A stretch of 64,000 bases of DNA from Ferruginibacter sp. (GCA_019638575.1 JAHBTN010000001.1:1-64000); one strand, 5' to 3'; counted from the stretch's first letter, positions 26,988 to 36,451 are shown. Numbers and translations: made by a program. The notes: a model not told the origin generated them from the letters alone.

Positions 26988-29900
26988 ATGCAAAAACTAA
27001 AATTTTTGTTGGTGCTGTTGCTTACTGCCACCAGCATTCAAATCATCAAAGCACAGGCTACTTTCCCGGTAAATGATGTAGCCAATCCTAAAATAGCATG
27101 TTTTGCATTTACAAATGCCACAATTGTAAAAGATGCACAAACCACTTTACTAAATGCCAGTATGGTTATACGGCAGGGTAAAATAGAATCTGTTGGTAAT
27201 AACATTTCCATTCCAAAAGATGCAGTAGTTATTGGTTGCAGGGGAAAATATATTTATCCTGCATTTATTGATATTTACAGCAACTATGGCATTGCAACAC
27301 CCGAAAGGCAAACCGGAGGTGCTGGTTTTTTTCGTACGCAACAAATTACTTCCAATACAAAAGGTGCTTATGGATGGAACCAGGCTATAAAAAGTGAAAT
27401 TGATGCGTATAAAATTTTCAGCGCCGATGCTGCAAAAGCAAAAACTTTACGAGATATAGGTTTTGGGGCTGTACTCACTCATCAAAAAGATGGTATTGCA
27501 AGAGGTACAGGTACTTTTGTTACGTTGGCCAGCCAGCCCGATAATTTTGTGCTGATAAAAGAAAAAGCTTCTGCCAACTATTCTTTTAGCAGGGGCACAT
27601 CCGGCCAAAGTTACCCAAGCTCTATGATGGGTATGATTGCCCTACTTAGGCAAACATATTTAGATGCACAATGGTATAAGAACAACCCTTCTAACGAAGG
27701 TGAAAATATTACTTTAAAAAGCTGGAATGAAAATCAAAACCTGCCACAAATTTTTGAAGCCAATGATAAATGGAACGACCTGCGTGCCGATAAAATTGGT
27801 GATGAATTTGGCGTACAATATATTATTAAAGGCGGCGGCAACGAGTACCAGCGCATTAAAGAAATGAGCGAAACAAAAGCATCATTTATATTACCTCTTA
27901 ATTTTCCGGCAGCCATGGATGTGGATGATCCAAACGATTTAAGATTTGTTGGGTTAGATGATTTAAAACATTGGGAACTGGCGCCAGGCAATGCAGCTGC
28001 TTTTGAAAAAGCCGGAATCAATTTTTGTTTAACCACTGCCGACCTTTCTAATCCATCAGAATTTATGGCAAACCTGCGAAAGGCTATTGAATATGGATTA
28101 ACAGAAAATAAAGCCCTGGATGCTTTAACAAAAACACCGGCAAGCTTATTAGGCTTGTATGATAAGATTGGCAGCATTGAAGCAGGTAAAATAGCCAACT
28201 TCTTAATTACATCGGGGCCGGTTTTTGCAGAAAAAACCGTACTGCTTCAAAACTGGACGCAGGGCATTAAAAACGCAGTGAAAGATGAAAACTGGTATGA
28301 TGTAAAAGGCGTTTATAATTTTATTGCCAACACAAATACAGGTGCAAAGGCGTATCAATTAAATTTAAAAGATGGCGGCGTAGCACAATTTATTAATAAA
28401 GATACTTTAACAGGAAAATACAGTTACGACGGACATTTGGTAAAATTAAATTATACCGAAGGCCGTGGAAGAAATGCCACAGAAACCATTTTAAGTGGTG
28501 CAGTAACTGGCAATACCTGGAATGGTACCGGCAAAGATGCAATGGGAAATTCATTTACCTGGACAGCAAGTTTTGACAAAGCTGCAGCAGAAAAATCTGA
28601 TAGCGCTAAAACACAAAAACCTCTTGCTTTAGGTAAAGTAACTTATCCATTTTTAAGTTATGGTTGGGAAGAAATGCCTAAACAACAAAACCTGCTTATT
28701 AAAAATGCAACCGTATGGACCAGTGAAAAAGAAGGCAATTTGCAAAACACCGATATATTGGTTAAGAATGGGAAGATAGCAGCTATTGGTAAAAACCTTT
28801 CGGATGCAACTGCAAGAATAATCGATGCAAGCGGTAAAAATGTTACGCCGGGTATTATTGATGAACACTCACATATTGCGGCAGCATCTATCAACGAAGG
28901 CGGGCAAAGTGTTACTTCCGAAGTTAGGATTGGCGATAACCTTAACCCCGACGATATTAATATTTACCGGCAGTTAAGCGGTGGTGTTACCACATCGCAT
29001 ATATTGCATGGCTCGGCAAACACTATTGGCGGGCAAACACAATTAATTAAACTGCGCTGGGGCGCTAACGACCAGCAGCTAAAATTTGCCGGTGCCGATC
29101 CATTTATAAAATTTGCTCTTGGCGAAAATGTAAAAAGAAGCACCAGTTCACAAGGCAATAACCGTTTCCCGGATACCCGTATGGGTGTAGAACAGGTGTT
29201 GGTAGATGCTTTTACAAGAGCAAGCGATTACCAGGCAGCATTAAAATCGGCCGTAAATAAATCAACCGTAAGAAGAGATTTAGAACTTGATGCCTTGGTA
29301 GAAATTATGAACAAAAAACGATTCATCACCTGTCACTCGTATGTACAAAGCGAAATAAACTCCTTAATAAAAGTTGCCGACAGGTTTGGATTTACTGTAA
29401 ACACCTTCACACATGTTTTAGAAGGATATAAAATTGCTGATAAGTTAAAAGCACATGGTTCCAACACATCAACCTTTAGCGACTGGTGGAATTATAAGAT
29501 GGAAGTGATGGATGCCATTCCATACAATGCATATATCATGCACCAGGTTGGTTTAAATGTAGCTATCAACTCGGATGATGCTGAAATGGCAAGGCGATTA
29601 AACCAGGAAGCTGCAAAAAGTGTAAAGTATGGTGGCATGAGCGAAATTGATGCATTGGATATGGTAACCATTAACCCTGCAAAAATGCTACACATAGATA
29701 AACAAACCGGAAGCATAAAAGTTGGTAAAGATGCCGACCTGGTAATATGGAGCGACAATCCTTTATCTATTTATGCAAAAGCCGAAAAAACAATTGTAGA
29801 TGGCATAATTTATTTTGACAGGGACCGGGATGCTGCCATGCGTAAACAAAACCAGGCAGAAAAAGCAAGATTGATAGCAAAAATTGCAGCCCTCAAAAAA

Positions 29901-30035
29901 ACAGCAGGCCCCGGCGGCAGTGGCGGAAATTTTCGTAGTGCAAGACCACGATTTGAAGTAATAAATACCTGCGAAGACCATTACCACAGCCATGGTTTAT
30001 TAGCTATTGATAGTGAAGATGTGGACAACCAATAA
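26988..30035 (+). CDS. Exported double amidohydrolase-family protein
   Basis: A 1015-residue exported protein (signal peptide MQKLKFLLVLLLTATSIQIIKAQ) with two amidohydrolase-like halves. The N-terminal half (about 25-430) has lost the first metal motif: where HxH is expected it reads PAFIDIYSNYG. A beta-domain (about 440-550) follows. The C-terminal half keeps metal ligands: PGIIDEHSHIAA, TCHSYVQSE, FTHVLEGYK and NSDDAEM. The active half is therefore probably the second. Substrate unknown. The 22-nt gap and shared direction indicate an operon with the next gene. Confidence 0.85.
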   Translation: MQKLKFLLVLLLTATSIQIIKAQATFPVNDVANPKIACFAFTNATIVKDAQTTLLNASMVIRQGKIESVGNNISIPKDAVVIGCRGKYIYPAFIDIYSNYGIATPERQTGGAGFFRTQQITSNTKGAYGWNQAIKSEIDAYKIFSADAAKAKTLRDIGFGAVLTHQKDGIARGTGTFVTLASQPDNFVLIKEKASANYSFSRGTSGQSYPSSMMGMIALLRQTYLDAQWYKNNPSNEGENITLKSWNENQNLPQIFEANDKWNDLRADKIGDEFGVQYIIKGGGNEYQRIKEMSETKASFILPLNFPAAMDVDDPNDLRFVGLDDLKHWELAPGNAAAFEKAGINFCLTTADLSNPSEFMANLRKAIEYGLTENKALDALTKTPASLLGLYDKIGSIEAGKIANFLITSGPVFAEKTVLLQNWTQGIKNAVKDENWYDVKGVYNFIANTNTGAKAYQLNLKDGGVAQFINKDTLTGKYSYDGHLVKLNYTEGRGRNATETILSGAVTGNTWNGTGKDAMGNSFTWTASFDKAAAEKSDSAKTQKPLALGKVTYPFLSYGWEEMPKQQNLLIKNATVWTSEKEGNLQNTDILVKNGKIAAIGKNLSDATARIIDASGKNVTPGIIDEHSHIAAASINEGGQSVTSEVRIGDNLNPDDINIYRQLSGGVTTSHILHGSANTIGGQTQLIKLRWGANDQQLKFAGADPFIKFALGENVKRSTSSQGNNRFPDTRMGVEQVLVDAFTRASDYQAALKSAVNKSTVRRDLELDALVEIMNKKRFITCHSYVQSEINSLIKVADRFGFTVNTFTHVLEGYKIADKLKAHGSNTSTFSDWWNYKMEVMDAIPYNAYIMHQVGLNVAINSDDAEMARRLNQEAAKSVKYGGMSEIDALDMVTINPAKMLHIDKQTGSIKVGKDADLVIWSDNPLSIYAKAEKTIVDGIIYFDRDRDAAMRKQNQAEKARLIAKIAALKKTAGPGGSGGNFRSARPRFEVINTCEDHYHSHGLLAIDSEDVDNQ

Positions 30036-30057
30036 TTAAACTGAAAAAACAATTGAA

Positions 30058-31353
30058 ATGAAAAAAATATTTTTATACATCTGCGTATGCATTGCCACTA
30101 CAAATGTTTTAGCACAAGAGACCATCTCTCCGGCCGCAGCGCAAAAAGAAACCATCGCATTAACCAATGCCACTATTCATGTAGGCAATGGGCAGGTAAT
30201 TAATAACGGCACCGTAATTTTTAATAATGGAAAAATTACAGAAGTGGGTACTACTGCAACAGTTACCGGTGCAAGAGTAATTGATTGCAAAGGCAAACAT
30301 ATTTACCCGGGCTTAATCTTATCCTCATCACAATTAGGCTTAATTGAGATAAATAACATTAGAGCCACCATTGATGCCACTGAAATTGGTGAAATGAACC
30401 CAAGCATCCGATCATTGGTTGCATACAATACCGATTCAAAAGTGATAAACACTTTACGAACCAATGGAATTTTACTGGCCAATATTGTTCCATCAGGCGG
30501 TATCATTTCAGGTTCATCATCTGTAGTACAACTGGATGCATGGAACTGGGAAGATGCAGCATATAAAACAGATGGTGGAATTCATTTTCACATGCCATCA
30601 TTATTAAACCGAGGCAGAAGAAGGTTCTTTGGCGCCCAGGCATCAAATGCCGACCCGGTAAAAGAAGGGCTTAGCAGGATTGAAGAAGTGAAAACATTTT
30701 TCAGGGAGGCAAAAGCTTACCTGGGCCAGGCAAAACACGAAAATACCAATTTGAAATTTGAAGCTGTGAAAGGTTTGTTTGATAAGAGACAAAAACTTTT
30801 TATCCATTGCAATATTGTAAAAGAAATGTTACTGGCTGTTGACTTTGCCAAAGAGTTTGGTTTTGATGTAGTGTTGGTAGGCGCTATTGATAGTTGGCAA
30901 ATTGCAGATATTTTAAAGAAAAACAACATTGCAGTTATTTTAAATCAGCTACATGATTTGCCTGCAATGATCGATGATGATGTTGACCAGCCTTTTAAAA
31001 CGCCGGCCATGTTGCAAAAAGCCGGGGTGCTATTTTGTATAAATGATAATGATGGCAATAGCCGTTACCGTAACCTGGCGTTTAATGCAGGCACAGCATC
31101 GGCATACGGGCTAAGCAAAGAAGAAGCACTAAGCGCTATCACTCTTAATGCCGCAGCCATATTGGGTATTGCCGATAAAACCGGCAGTATTGAAACCGGG
31201 AAAGATGCCAACATTGTAGTAAGTGAAGGTGATATTTTAGATATGCGAACAAATATCATTGTCCATGCATTTATACAAGGCCGCCAAATTGTTTTAAATA
31301 ATAAACAAATGCAACTGGCCGAAAAATATGAAAAAAAGTATGGAATAAAATAA
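30058..31353 (+). CDS. Exported amidohydrolase-family protein, probably inactive
   Basis: A 431-residue exported protein (signal peptide MKKIFLYICVCIATTNVLAQ) similar in layout to the N-terminal half of its upstream neighbour: IHVGNGQVINNGTVIFNNGKI, then AKGKHIYPGLI-like sequence. At the metal site it reads PGLILSSSQLG instead of HxH, and the later ligands are replaced (LFIHCNIVKE without a matching aspartate site; FCINDNDGNSRY). The C-terminus (GSIETGKDANIVVSEGDILDM) is the usual composite domain end. It is 22 nt downstream of the double protein, and likely works with it as a non-catalytic partner. That role is inference. Confidence 0.82.
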   Translation: MKKIFLYICVCIATTNVLAQETISPAAAQKETIALTNATIHVGNGQVINNGTVIFNNGKITEVGTTATVTGARVIDCKGKHIYPGLILSSSQLGLIEINNIRATIDATEIGEMNPSIRSLVAYNTDSKVINTLRTNGILLANIVPSGGIISGSSSVVQLDAWNWEDAAYKTDGGIHFHMPSLLNRGRRRFFGAQASNADPVKEGLSRIEEVKTFFREAKAYLGQAKHENTNLKFEAVKGLFDKRQKLFIHCNIVKEMLLAVDFAKEFGFDVVLVGAIDSWQIADILKKNNIAVILNQLHDLPAMIDDDVDQPFKTPAMLQKAGVLFCINDNDGNSRYRNLAFNAGTASAYGLSKEEALSAITLNAAAILGIADKTGSIETGKDANIVVSEGDILDMRTNIIVHAFIQGRQIVLNNKQMQLAEKYEKKYGIK

Positions 31354-31372
31354 ATGAATATTTATAAAAGTA

Positions 31373-31406
31373 AAAACGCTTCTGCAAATCAGAAGCGTTT
31401 TTTTTG
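31373..31406 (+). terminator. Terminator after the amidohydrolase operon
   Basis: AAAACGCTTCTG at 31373-31384 and CAGAAGCGTTTT at 31390-31401 form a 12-bp stem with loop CAAAT, followed by a T run. Confidence 0.9.
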
Positions 31407-31630
31407 CTTTGATTCATGACTCACGAACCAAACCATAGCACATGAACTAAAGTTAACAAGAAAACAATAATGTACTTGTTCCTTTTCCTTCACCCACTTT
31501 ACGGCTTTGCGTGAAAAATAAAAATGTATTTTCGTTTCGTGTGCCACTAACCGAGGCGGCGGAAACACCAATCTTCAAAACTTTTTACTAAACGCTTTTA
31601 GCGGTATCTTTATCTCTTTAATAAATAATT

Positions 31631-32503
31631 ATGCAACGAATAGCAGAATCAGAATTAATTATTAATAAACGTGGTGCCATTTATCACTTAGATGTTAGGC
31701 CCGATGAATTGGCCGACACCATCATTGTTGTGGGCGACCCAGGCCGGGTAGAAAAAGTAAGTAAACATTTTGATAAGATTGAACATCGCCTAACACATCG
31801 TGAATTTAATACGCATACCGGTTATATTGGCAACAAACGCCTATCCGTTATTTCTACTGGCATTGGACCCGATAATATTGATATTGTTTTTAACGAATTA
31901 GATGCATTGGCTAATATCGATTTTAAAACAAGGCAGATAAAAGATACACTCACTAAACTAAACATTGTTCGTTTTGGCACTTCGGGTTCTTTGCAAGGCG
32001 ATATTGCGGTGGATAGTTTTGTTGCTTCATCGCATGGGCTTGGGTTGGATAACCTGCTTAATTTTTATAGTTATCAAAAAACGGCTGAAGATAAAGCCAT
32101 GGCTGATGCCTTTGTGGATCAAACAGGTTTGGATACCAACATTACCCGTCCTTATGCATTCAGTGGCAGCCAGGTGTTGTTAAAAAAATTCAGCAATGGT
32201 TATCATCATGGCATTACAGTAACTTGTCCCGGTTTTTTTGGTCCGCAGGGAAGGGTTTTAAGATTGGGGCTAAGCAGCCCCGGCCTTGTTGATAAACTTA
32301 CGCAGTTCAGTTTTAATAATCACCGAATAACTAACTTTGAAATGGAAACTTCGGCTATATTTGGATTAGGTAAACTGATGGGACATGAATGTATGAGCAT
32401 TAATGTCATCATTGCCAACCGGGTGGCAAAAACTTTTTCAAATGACAGCGAAGCCGCAGTTGAAAAAATGATTGAAAAATCATTAGAAGCATTAACTGCT
32501 TAA
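31631..32503 (+). CDS. Nucleoside phosphorylase (uridine phosphorylase-like)
   Basis: A 290-residue protein of the PNP/UDP phosphorylase family: VVGDPGRVEKVSKHFD near residue 34 (phosphate-binding), VISTGIGPDNIDI, LNIVRFGTSGSLQGDI and the C-terminal TNFEMETSAIFGLGKLMGHE (ribose-binding methionine and glutamate). It splits a (deoxy)ribonucleoside with phosphate to base and sugar 1-phosphate. The next gene, deoC, supports a role in nucleoside sugar breakdown. The exact base preference is not readable. Confidence 0.87.
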   Translation: MQRIAESELIINKRGAIYHLDVRPDELADTIIVVGDPGRVEKVSKHFDKIEHRLTHREFNTHTGYIGNKRLSVISTGIGPDNIDIVFNELDALANIDFKTRQIKDTLTKLNIVRFGTSGSLQGDIAVDSFVASSHGLGLDNLLNFYSYQKTAEDKAMADAFVDQTGLDTNITRPYAFSGSQVLLKKFSNGYHHGITVTCPGFFGPQGRVLRLGLSSPGLVDKLTQFSFNNHRITNFEMETSAIFGLGKLMGHECMSINVIIANRVAKTFSNDSEAAVEKMIEKSLEALTA

Positions 32504-32527
32504 AGTATTAAATGACTTAAACAATTT

Positions 32528-33442
32528 TTGATGATTGCAACAAAAATAATTCCCAATTTCTCCTCTCCTGCCCATGTTGACCAGGTTGGTATTGAAGAGC
32601 GGGCATCAAGGTTTACAAAACGCAGTATAAAAAACGAAAGCAAAGTAAATGGCTTAAAGCTTGCCCTCAACATGATTGACCTTACCACGCTTGAAGGAAA
32701 AGACACACAGGGTAAAGTGAAACAACTTTGTTATAAAGCACAGCACCTGCATGATGTATATCCCGGCCTGCCTACGGTGGCCGCTGTTTGTGTTTACCCT
32801 TCGATGGTGAAAACGGCTAAAACAGCTTTGGGAAATTCGGGTATTAAAGTGGCATCGGTAGCTACTGCTTTCCCAAGCGGGCAGGCGCCACGTGATGTAA
32901 AAATTCGTGACACAAAATATGCTGTGCAGAATGGCGCCGATGAAGTGGATATGGTGATATCGAGAGGTAAATTTTTAGAAGGTGAATACAATTTTGTATT
33001 TGATGAAATTGCTGCCATAAAAGAAGCCTGTGGTAATGCAAGACTTAAAGTGATTTTAGAAACCGGTGAATTGGTTACCTACGACAAGGTTCGCAAAGCA
33101 AGCGATATTGCCATGTATGCCGGTGCCGATTTTATTAAAACTTCTACCGGTAAAATTTCTCCTGCTGCTACCATGCCGGTTACATTGGTGATGTTGGAAG
33201 CTATTCGTGATTTTTATTACAAGACAGGAAAAAAGATTGCCATGAAACCTGCCGGAGGAATTTCAAAAGCAAAACTGGCATTGCATTATTTAGTGATGCT
33301 GAACGAAGTGCTTGGCGAAGACTGGATGAACAACGAATGGTTTAGGTTTGGCGCAAGCAGCCTGGCCAACGATATATTGATGCAGTTGATGAAACAGAAG
33401 ACAGGAGTTTACCAGAGTGCAAATTATTTTTCGATAGACTAG
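32528..33442 (+). CDS. deoC: Deoxyribose-phosphate aldolase
   Basis: Cleaves 2-deoxyribose 5-phosphate to glyceraldehyde 3-phosphate and acetaldehyde. The 304-residue protein has the class I aldolase signatures EVDMVISRG, KVILETGELV, FIKTSTGK with the Schiff-base lysine, and AMKPAGGIS. It is longer than many bacterial DeoC proteins because of an N-terminal extension of about 40 residues and a C-terminal tail. It follows the phosphorylase by 24 nt and precedes an aldehyde dehydrogenase that could remove the acetaldehyde. Confidence 0.94.
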   Translation: MMIATKIIPNFSSPAHVDQVGIEERASRFTKRSIKNESKVNGLKLALNMIDLTTLEGKDTQGKVKQLCYKAQHLHDVYPGLPTVAAVCVYPSMVKTAKTALGNSGIKVASVATAFPSGQAPRDVKIRDTKYAVQNGADEVDMVISRGKFLEGEYNFVFDEIAAIKEACGNARLKVILETGELVTYDKVRKASDIAMYAGADFIKTSTGKISPAATMPVTLVMLEAIRDFYYKTGKKIAMKPAGGISKAKLALHYLVMLNEVLGEDWMNNEWFRFGASSLANDILMQLMKQKTGVYQSANYFSID

Positions 33443-33530
33443 CACGTTAAAAGGTTTAAGGGTTTAAATCGTTTAAAACGTTTTAACCAACCCTTCAACC
33501 ATTAAACGTATTAAACCTTTAAACGTTAGA
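33443..33530. repeat. Inverted-repeat element without a gene (TTTAAACG words)
   Basis: The spacer between deoC and the aldehyde dehydrogenase gene consists of GTTTAAAGG and TTTAAACG words. The left arm (from 33444) and right arm (33501-33527) pair imperfectly: the outer 17 positions match at 15. It shares its words with the arms around the four-helix-bundle gene 1.5 kb away and looks like the same element without its gene. Confidence 0.6.
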
Positions 33531-33531
33531 A

Positions 33532-35010
33532 ATGGCAACAAAAAAAAGTAATACAATTAAATTAAAGTTTGATTCTGCAAGAAACCTTGCTCCTGCACCG
33601 GAAAGCAAGAGTGCTGCCAAAATAGATCCCCAGTATGAACTGTTCATCAATGGCAAATTTGAAAAGCCATCAGGCAAAAAATATTTTGCCAGCATTAACC
33701 CTGCAACCGAAGAAAAGTTATCGATGATAGCCGAAGCCAATGATGCAGATGTAAACAAAGCAGTAAAAGCTGCAAGAGCTGCTTATGAAAATGTTTGGAA
33801 AAAAATGCCGGGTGCAGAAAGAGCTAAATATATCTACCGCATTGCAAGGATGATACAGGAAAGAGCAAGAGAGTTTGCCATTATTGAAACGCTGGATGGC
33901 GGCAAACCTATTCGTGAAAGCCGTGACTTTGATGTACCTACTGCTGCTAATCATTTTTTTTATTATGCCGGCTGGGCCGATAAATTAGAATATGCATTCC
34001 CAAACCGCCATACATCGCCACTTGGTGTGGCAGGGCAAATTATTCCATGGAATTTTCCATTGCTGATGGCTGCCTGGAAAATAGCGCCGGCACTGGCTTG
34101 CGGTAACACTGTTGTGATAAAACCGGCAGAGAACACTTCGTTAACCGCATTAAAACTTGCTGAAATAATACAGGAAGCTGATTTACCTGCAGGCGTTGTA
34201 AATATTATTACAGGCGCAGGTGCAACTGGCGCTGCTATTGTTAACCATCCCGATGTAAATAAAATTGCATTTACCGGCAGTACCGAAGTAGGAAAAATTA
34301 TACAGCGTGCCATTGCCGGTACTAATAAAAAAGCAACGCTTGAACTGGGTGGTAAAGCTGCCAATATTATTTTTGATGATGCACCGATCGACCAGGCAGT
34401 GGAAGGTGTTATCAACGGTATCTTTTTTAACCAGGGGCATGTATGCTGTGCCGGTAGCCGCCTGTACGTACAGGAATCGGTTTTTAAAGAAGTGGTACGT
34501 AAATTAAAAGACAGATTAGAATCGCTTATTGTTGGCGACCCGATGGATAAGAATACAGATATAGGTGCTATCAATTCAAAAGAACAATTAAACATCATCA
34601 ATAATTATATAAAAATTGGCCAGCAGGAAGGAGCAGAGATGTATCAAAGCTCTGCCAGTTTACCTAAGAGAGGTTTTTATTGCAGGCCAACCATCTTTAC
34701 CAATGTGGCACAAAGCAACCGCATTGCACAGGAAGAAATTTTTGGGCCGGTACTTGCCATTCAAAGTTTTCGTACCGATGATGAAGTGATAGAAAAAGCC
34801 AACAACACACCTTATGGGCTTAGTGCCGGTGTGTGGACGGATAAGGGATCCAAGATTTTTAACATGACAACAAAATTAAGAGCAGGCGTAGTGTGGGCAA
34901 ATACATTCAATAAGTTTGACCCTACTTCTCCTTTTGGCGGATACAAAGAAAGCGGCTATGGCAGGGAAGGTGGTGTACATGGATTAGCGGCGTATGTTAA
35001 TATCGTTTAA
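33532..35010 (+). CDS. Aldehyde dehydrogenase
   Basis: A 492-residue NAD(P)-dependent aldehyde dehydrogenase. It has the PWNFPLLMAAWKIAPALACGNT cofactor region in outline, the glutamate in LELGGKAANI, and the nucleophilic cysteine in NQGHVCCAGSRLYV, with the C-terminal SPFGGYKESGYGREGG. The 43-residue N-terminal extension rich in Lys and Ser (MATKKSNTIKLKF) precedes the family start. Sitting behind deoC, it may oxidise the acetaldehyde from deoxyribose. Its stop codon lies inside the left arm of the inverted repeat that surrounds the next gene. Confidence 0.9.
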   Translation: MATKKSNTIKLKFDSARNLAPAPESKSAAKIDPQYELFINGKFEKPSGKKYFASINPATEEKLSMIAEANDADVNKAVKAARAAYENVWKKMPGAERAKYIYRIARMIQERAREFAIIETLDGGKPIRESRDFDVPTAANHFFYYAGWADKLEYAFPNRHTSPLGVAGQIIPWNFPLLMAAWKIAPALACGNTVVIKPAENTSLTALKLAEIIQEADLPAGVVNIITGAGATGAAIVNHPDVNKIAFTGSTEVGKIIQRAIAGTNKKATLELGGKAANIIFDDAPIDQAVEGVINGIFFNQGHVCCAGSRLYVQESVFKEVVRKLKDRLESLIVGDPMDKNTDIGAINSKEQLNIINNYIKIGQQEGAEMYQSSASLPKRGFYCRPTIFTNVAQSNRIAQEEIFGPVLAIQSFRTDDEVIEKANNTPYGLSAGVWTDKGSKIFNMTTKLRAGVVWANTFNKFDPTSPFGGYKESGYGREGGVHGLAAYVNIV

Positions 35011-35515
35011 AGGTTTAATCGTTTAAAGGTTTTTGGCATACCGCATTTTACCGGACTATCAATCACTTTTAACAACTAAAACAATTTAAACGCTAAACAA
35101 TGGCTACAATAAAAAGATTTGAAGACCTTGATGCCTGGAAAATAAGTCGGGAGTTGTGTAGTAAGATTGGAGAAATAATTGACAAAGAATTATTTAAAAA
35201 AAATTATAGGCTGATAGGACAAATAGAAGGCTCTTCAGGTTCAATTATGGACAATATAGCTGAAGGATTTGAAAGAGGCACAAGAGCTGAATTCATCCAG
35301 TTTTTAGGTTATTCAAAAGGATCATGCGGAGAATTCAGATCTCAATTATACAGGGCATTAGATAGAAGATATATCACAGTGTTAGAATTTGAAGAACTAT
35401 TTATATTATCAGTTAGAGTAAGTGCTATGATTCAAAAATTTATTGAGTATTTACAAAAAACAGAAGTTAAGGGAATACGAAGGAAATGACTTTTAAACGA
35501 TTAAACCTTTAAACG
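35004..35515 (+). mobile_element. IVS-like element: inverted repeats around a four-helix-bundle gene
   Basis: Left arm 35004-35029 and right arm 35490-35515 are inverted copies matching at 25 of 26 positions (core CGTTTAAAGGTTTAATCG). They enclose the gene 35100-35489 and little else. The left arm overlaps the stop codon of the upstream aldehyde dehydrogenase. The arrangement, a hairpin-forming pair of repeats around a four-helix-bundle gene, resembles the 23S rRNA intervening sequences known from other bacteria. Placement between two protein-coding genes is the unusual part. Confidence 0.65.
35100..35489 (+). CDS. Four-helix-bundle protein (23S rRNA intervening-sequence protein family)
   Basis: A 129-residue protein with the family pattern: RFEDLDAWKISRELCSKIGEII (helix 1), YRLIGQIEGSSGSIMDNIAEGFERGTRAEFIQFLGYSKGSCGEFRSQLYRAL (helices 2-3) and a C-terminal helix (FIEYLQKTEVKGIRRK). 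In other bacteria such genes lie in intervening sequences inserted into 23S rRNA; the protein's function is unknown. Here it lies between two aldehyde-dehydrogenase-type genes in the operon direction and is bracketed by 26-bp inverted repeats. It is intact. It is clearly related to the N-terminal part of the fusion at 52563 (shared MAT-K-F-DL, DNIAEGF-RG-R-EFIQFL). Confidence 0.88.
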   Translation: MATIKRFEDLDAWKISRELCSKIGEIIDKELFKKNYRLIGQIEGSSGSIMDNIAEGFERGTRAEFIQFLGYSKGSCGEFRSQLYRALDRRYITVLEFEELFILSVRVSAMIQKFIEYLQKTEVKGIRRK

Positions 35516-35533
35516 TTTTAAACAAAATAAGAA

Positions 35534-36430
35534 ATGGCTACAACAGAAAAAAGAATTGAAGTACTAAAAACTTACAAAATATACGTCGGCGGGCAGTTTC
35601 CAAGAACTGAATCGGGAAGGTATTACCTGGCTACCAACAGTAAAAAAGAAAAGCTGGCCAATATATGCCTCAGTTCAAGAAAAGATTTTAGAGATGCTGT
35701 AAGCGCTGCCCGTGGCGCTTTTGGCGGATGGAGCGGAAGGGCTGCATTTAACCGTGGACAAATTTTATATCGCATAGCCGAAATGCTGGAAGGCCGTAAA
35801 GCGCAGTTTGTAGATGAACTGATGAAACAGGATGCTGATAAAGCACAGGCAGAAAAAGAAGTAAACCTATGTATTGACCGATTGATTTATTACAGCGGCT
35901 GGTGCGATAAATTTCAGCAACTCTTCAGTACGGTTAACCCGGTGGCTTCATCACATTTTAATTTCTCTAACCCCGAACCCACCGGTGTTGTTGCTGCCAT
36001 AGCACCGCAGGAAAATTCTTTGCTTGGATTAGTTTCTTTAATTGCACCCATCATTGCCGGCGGTAATACCTGTGTGGTGCTGGCATCAAATACAAAACCA
36101 TTGTGTGCTGTTACCTTTTCCGAAGTGCTTAACAGTTCTGATTTGCCGGGCGGCGTGGTAAACATCCTAACCGGAAAAGTTGCAGAGCTTGCCCCCTTCT
36201 TTGCCGACCACATGGATGTGAACGCAACAGTTTATTGCGAAGCCGATGCTGCTACACAAAATATGATAAAAGAAAAATCGGCATTAAATGTAAAAAGAGT
36301 TTTTCTGTACGATAAAGTAAAATGGAATGATGCAACAGCACAGTCGCCTTATTTTATTATGGACCTGCAGGAAATAAAAACCACCTGGCACCCAATTGAA
36401 AATATTGGTGGGGCAAAGGCGGGGTATTGA
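35534..36430 (+). CDS. Shortened aldehyde-dehydrogenase-like protein lacking the catalytic half
   Basis: A 298-residue protein that matches the N-terminal, cofactor-binding half of aldehyde dehydrogenases (YKIYVGGQFPRTESGRYY, then EPTGVVAAIAPQENSLLGLVSLIAPIIAGGNTCVV in outline and LPGGVVNILTGKVAEL). It ends before the catalytic cysteine domain with a distinct tail (WHPIENIGGAKAGY) and a good terminator, so it does not look like a fresh truncation. It could be a structural partner of the full enzyme at 33532. The cofactor-site residues have drifted as well. Function unproven. Confidence 0.8.
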   Translation: MATTEKRIEVLKTYKIYVGGQFPRTESGRYYLATNSKKEKLANICLSSRKDFRDAVSAARGAFGGWSGRAAFNRGQILYRIAEMLEGRKAQFVDELMKQDADKAQAEKEVNLCIDRLIYYSGWCDKFQQLFSTVNPVASSHFNFSNPEPTGVVAAIAPQENSLLGLVSLIAPIIAGGNTCVVLASNTKPLCAVTFSEVLNSSDLPGGVVNILTGKVAELAPFFADHMDVNATVYCEADAATQNMIKEKSALNVKRVFLYDKVKWNDATAQSPYFIMDLQEIKTTWHPIENIGGAKAGY

Positions 36431-36451
36431 TTCAATTAAACTTTTTTAATA

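Noticed and set aside
31407..31630. Possible small gene between the amidohydrolase terminator and the phosphorylase
   Set aside because: Frames are short with odd composition; only weak word repeats (CATGACTCACGAAC, CACATGAACT) are visible.
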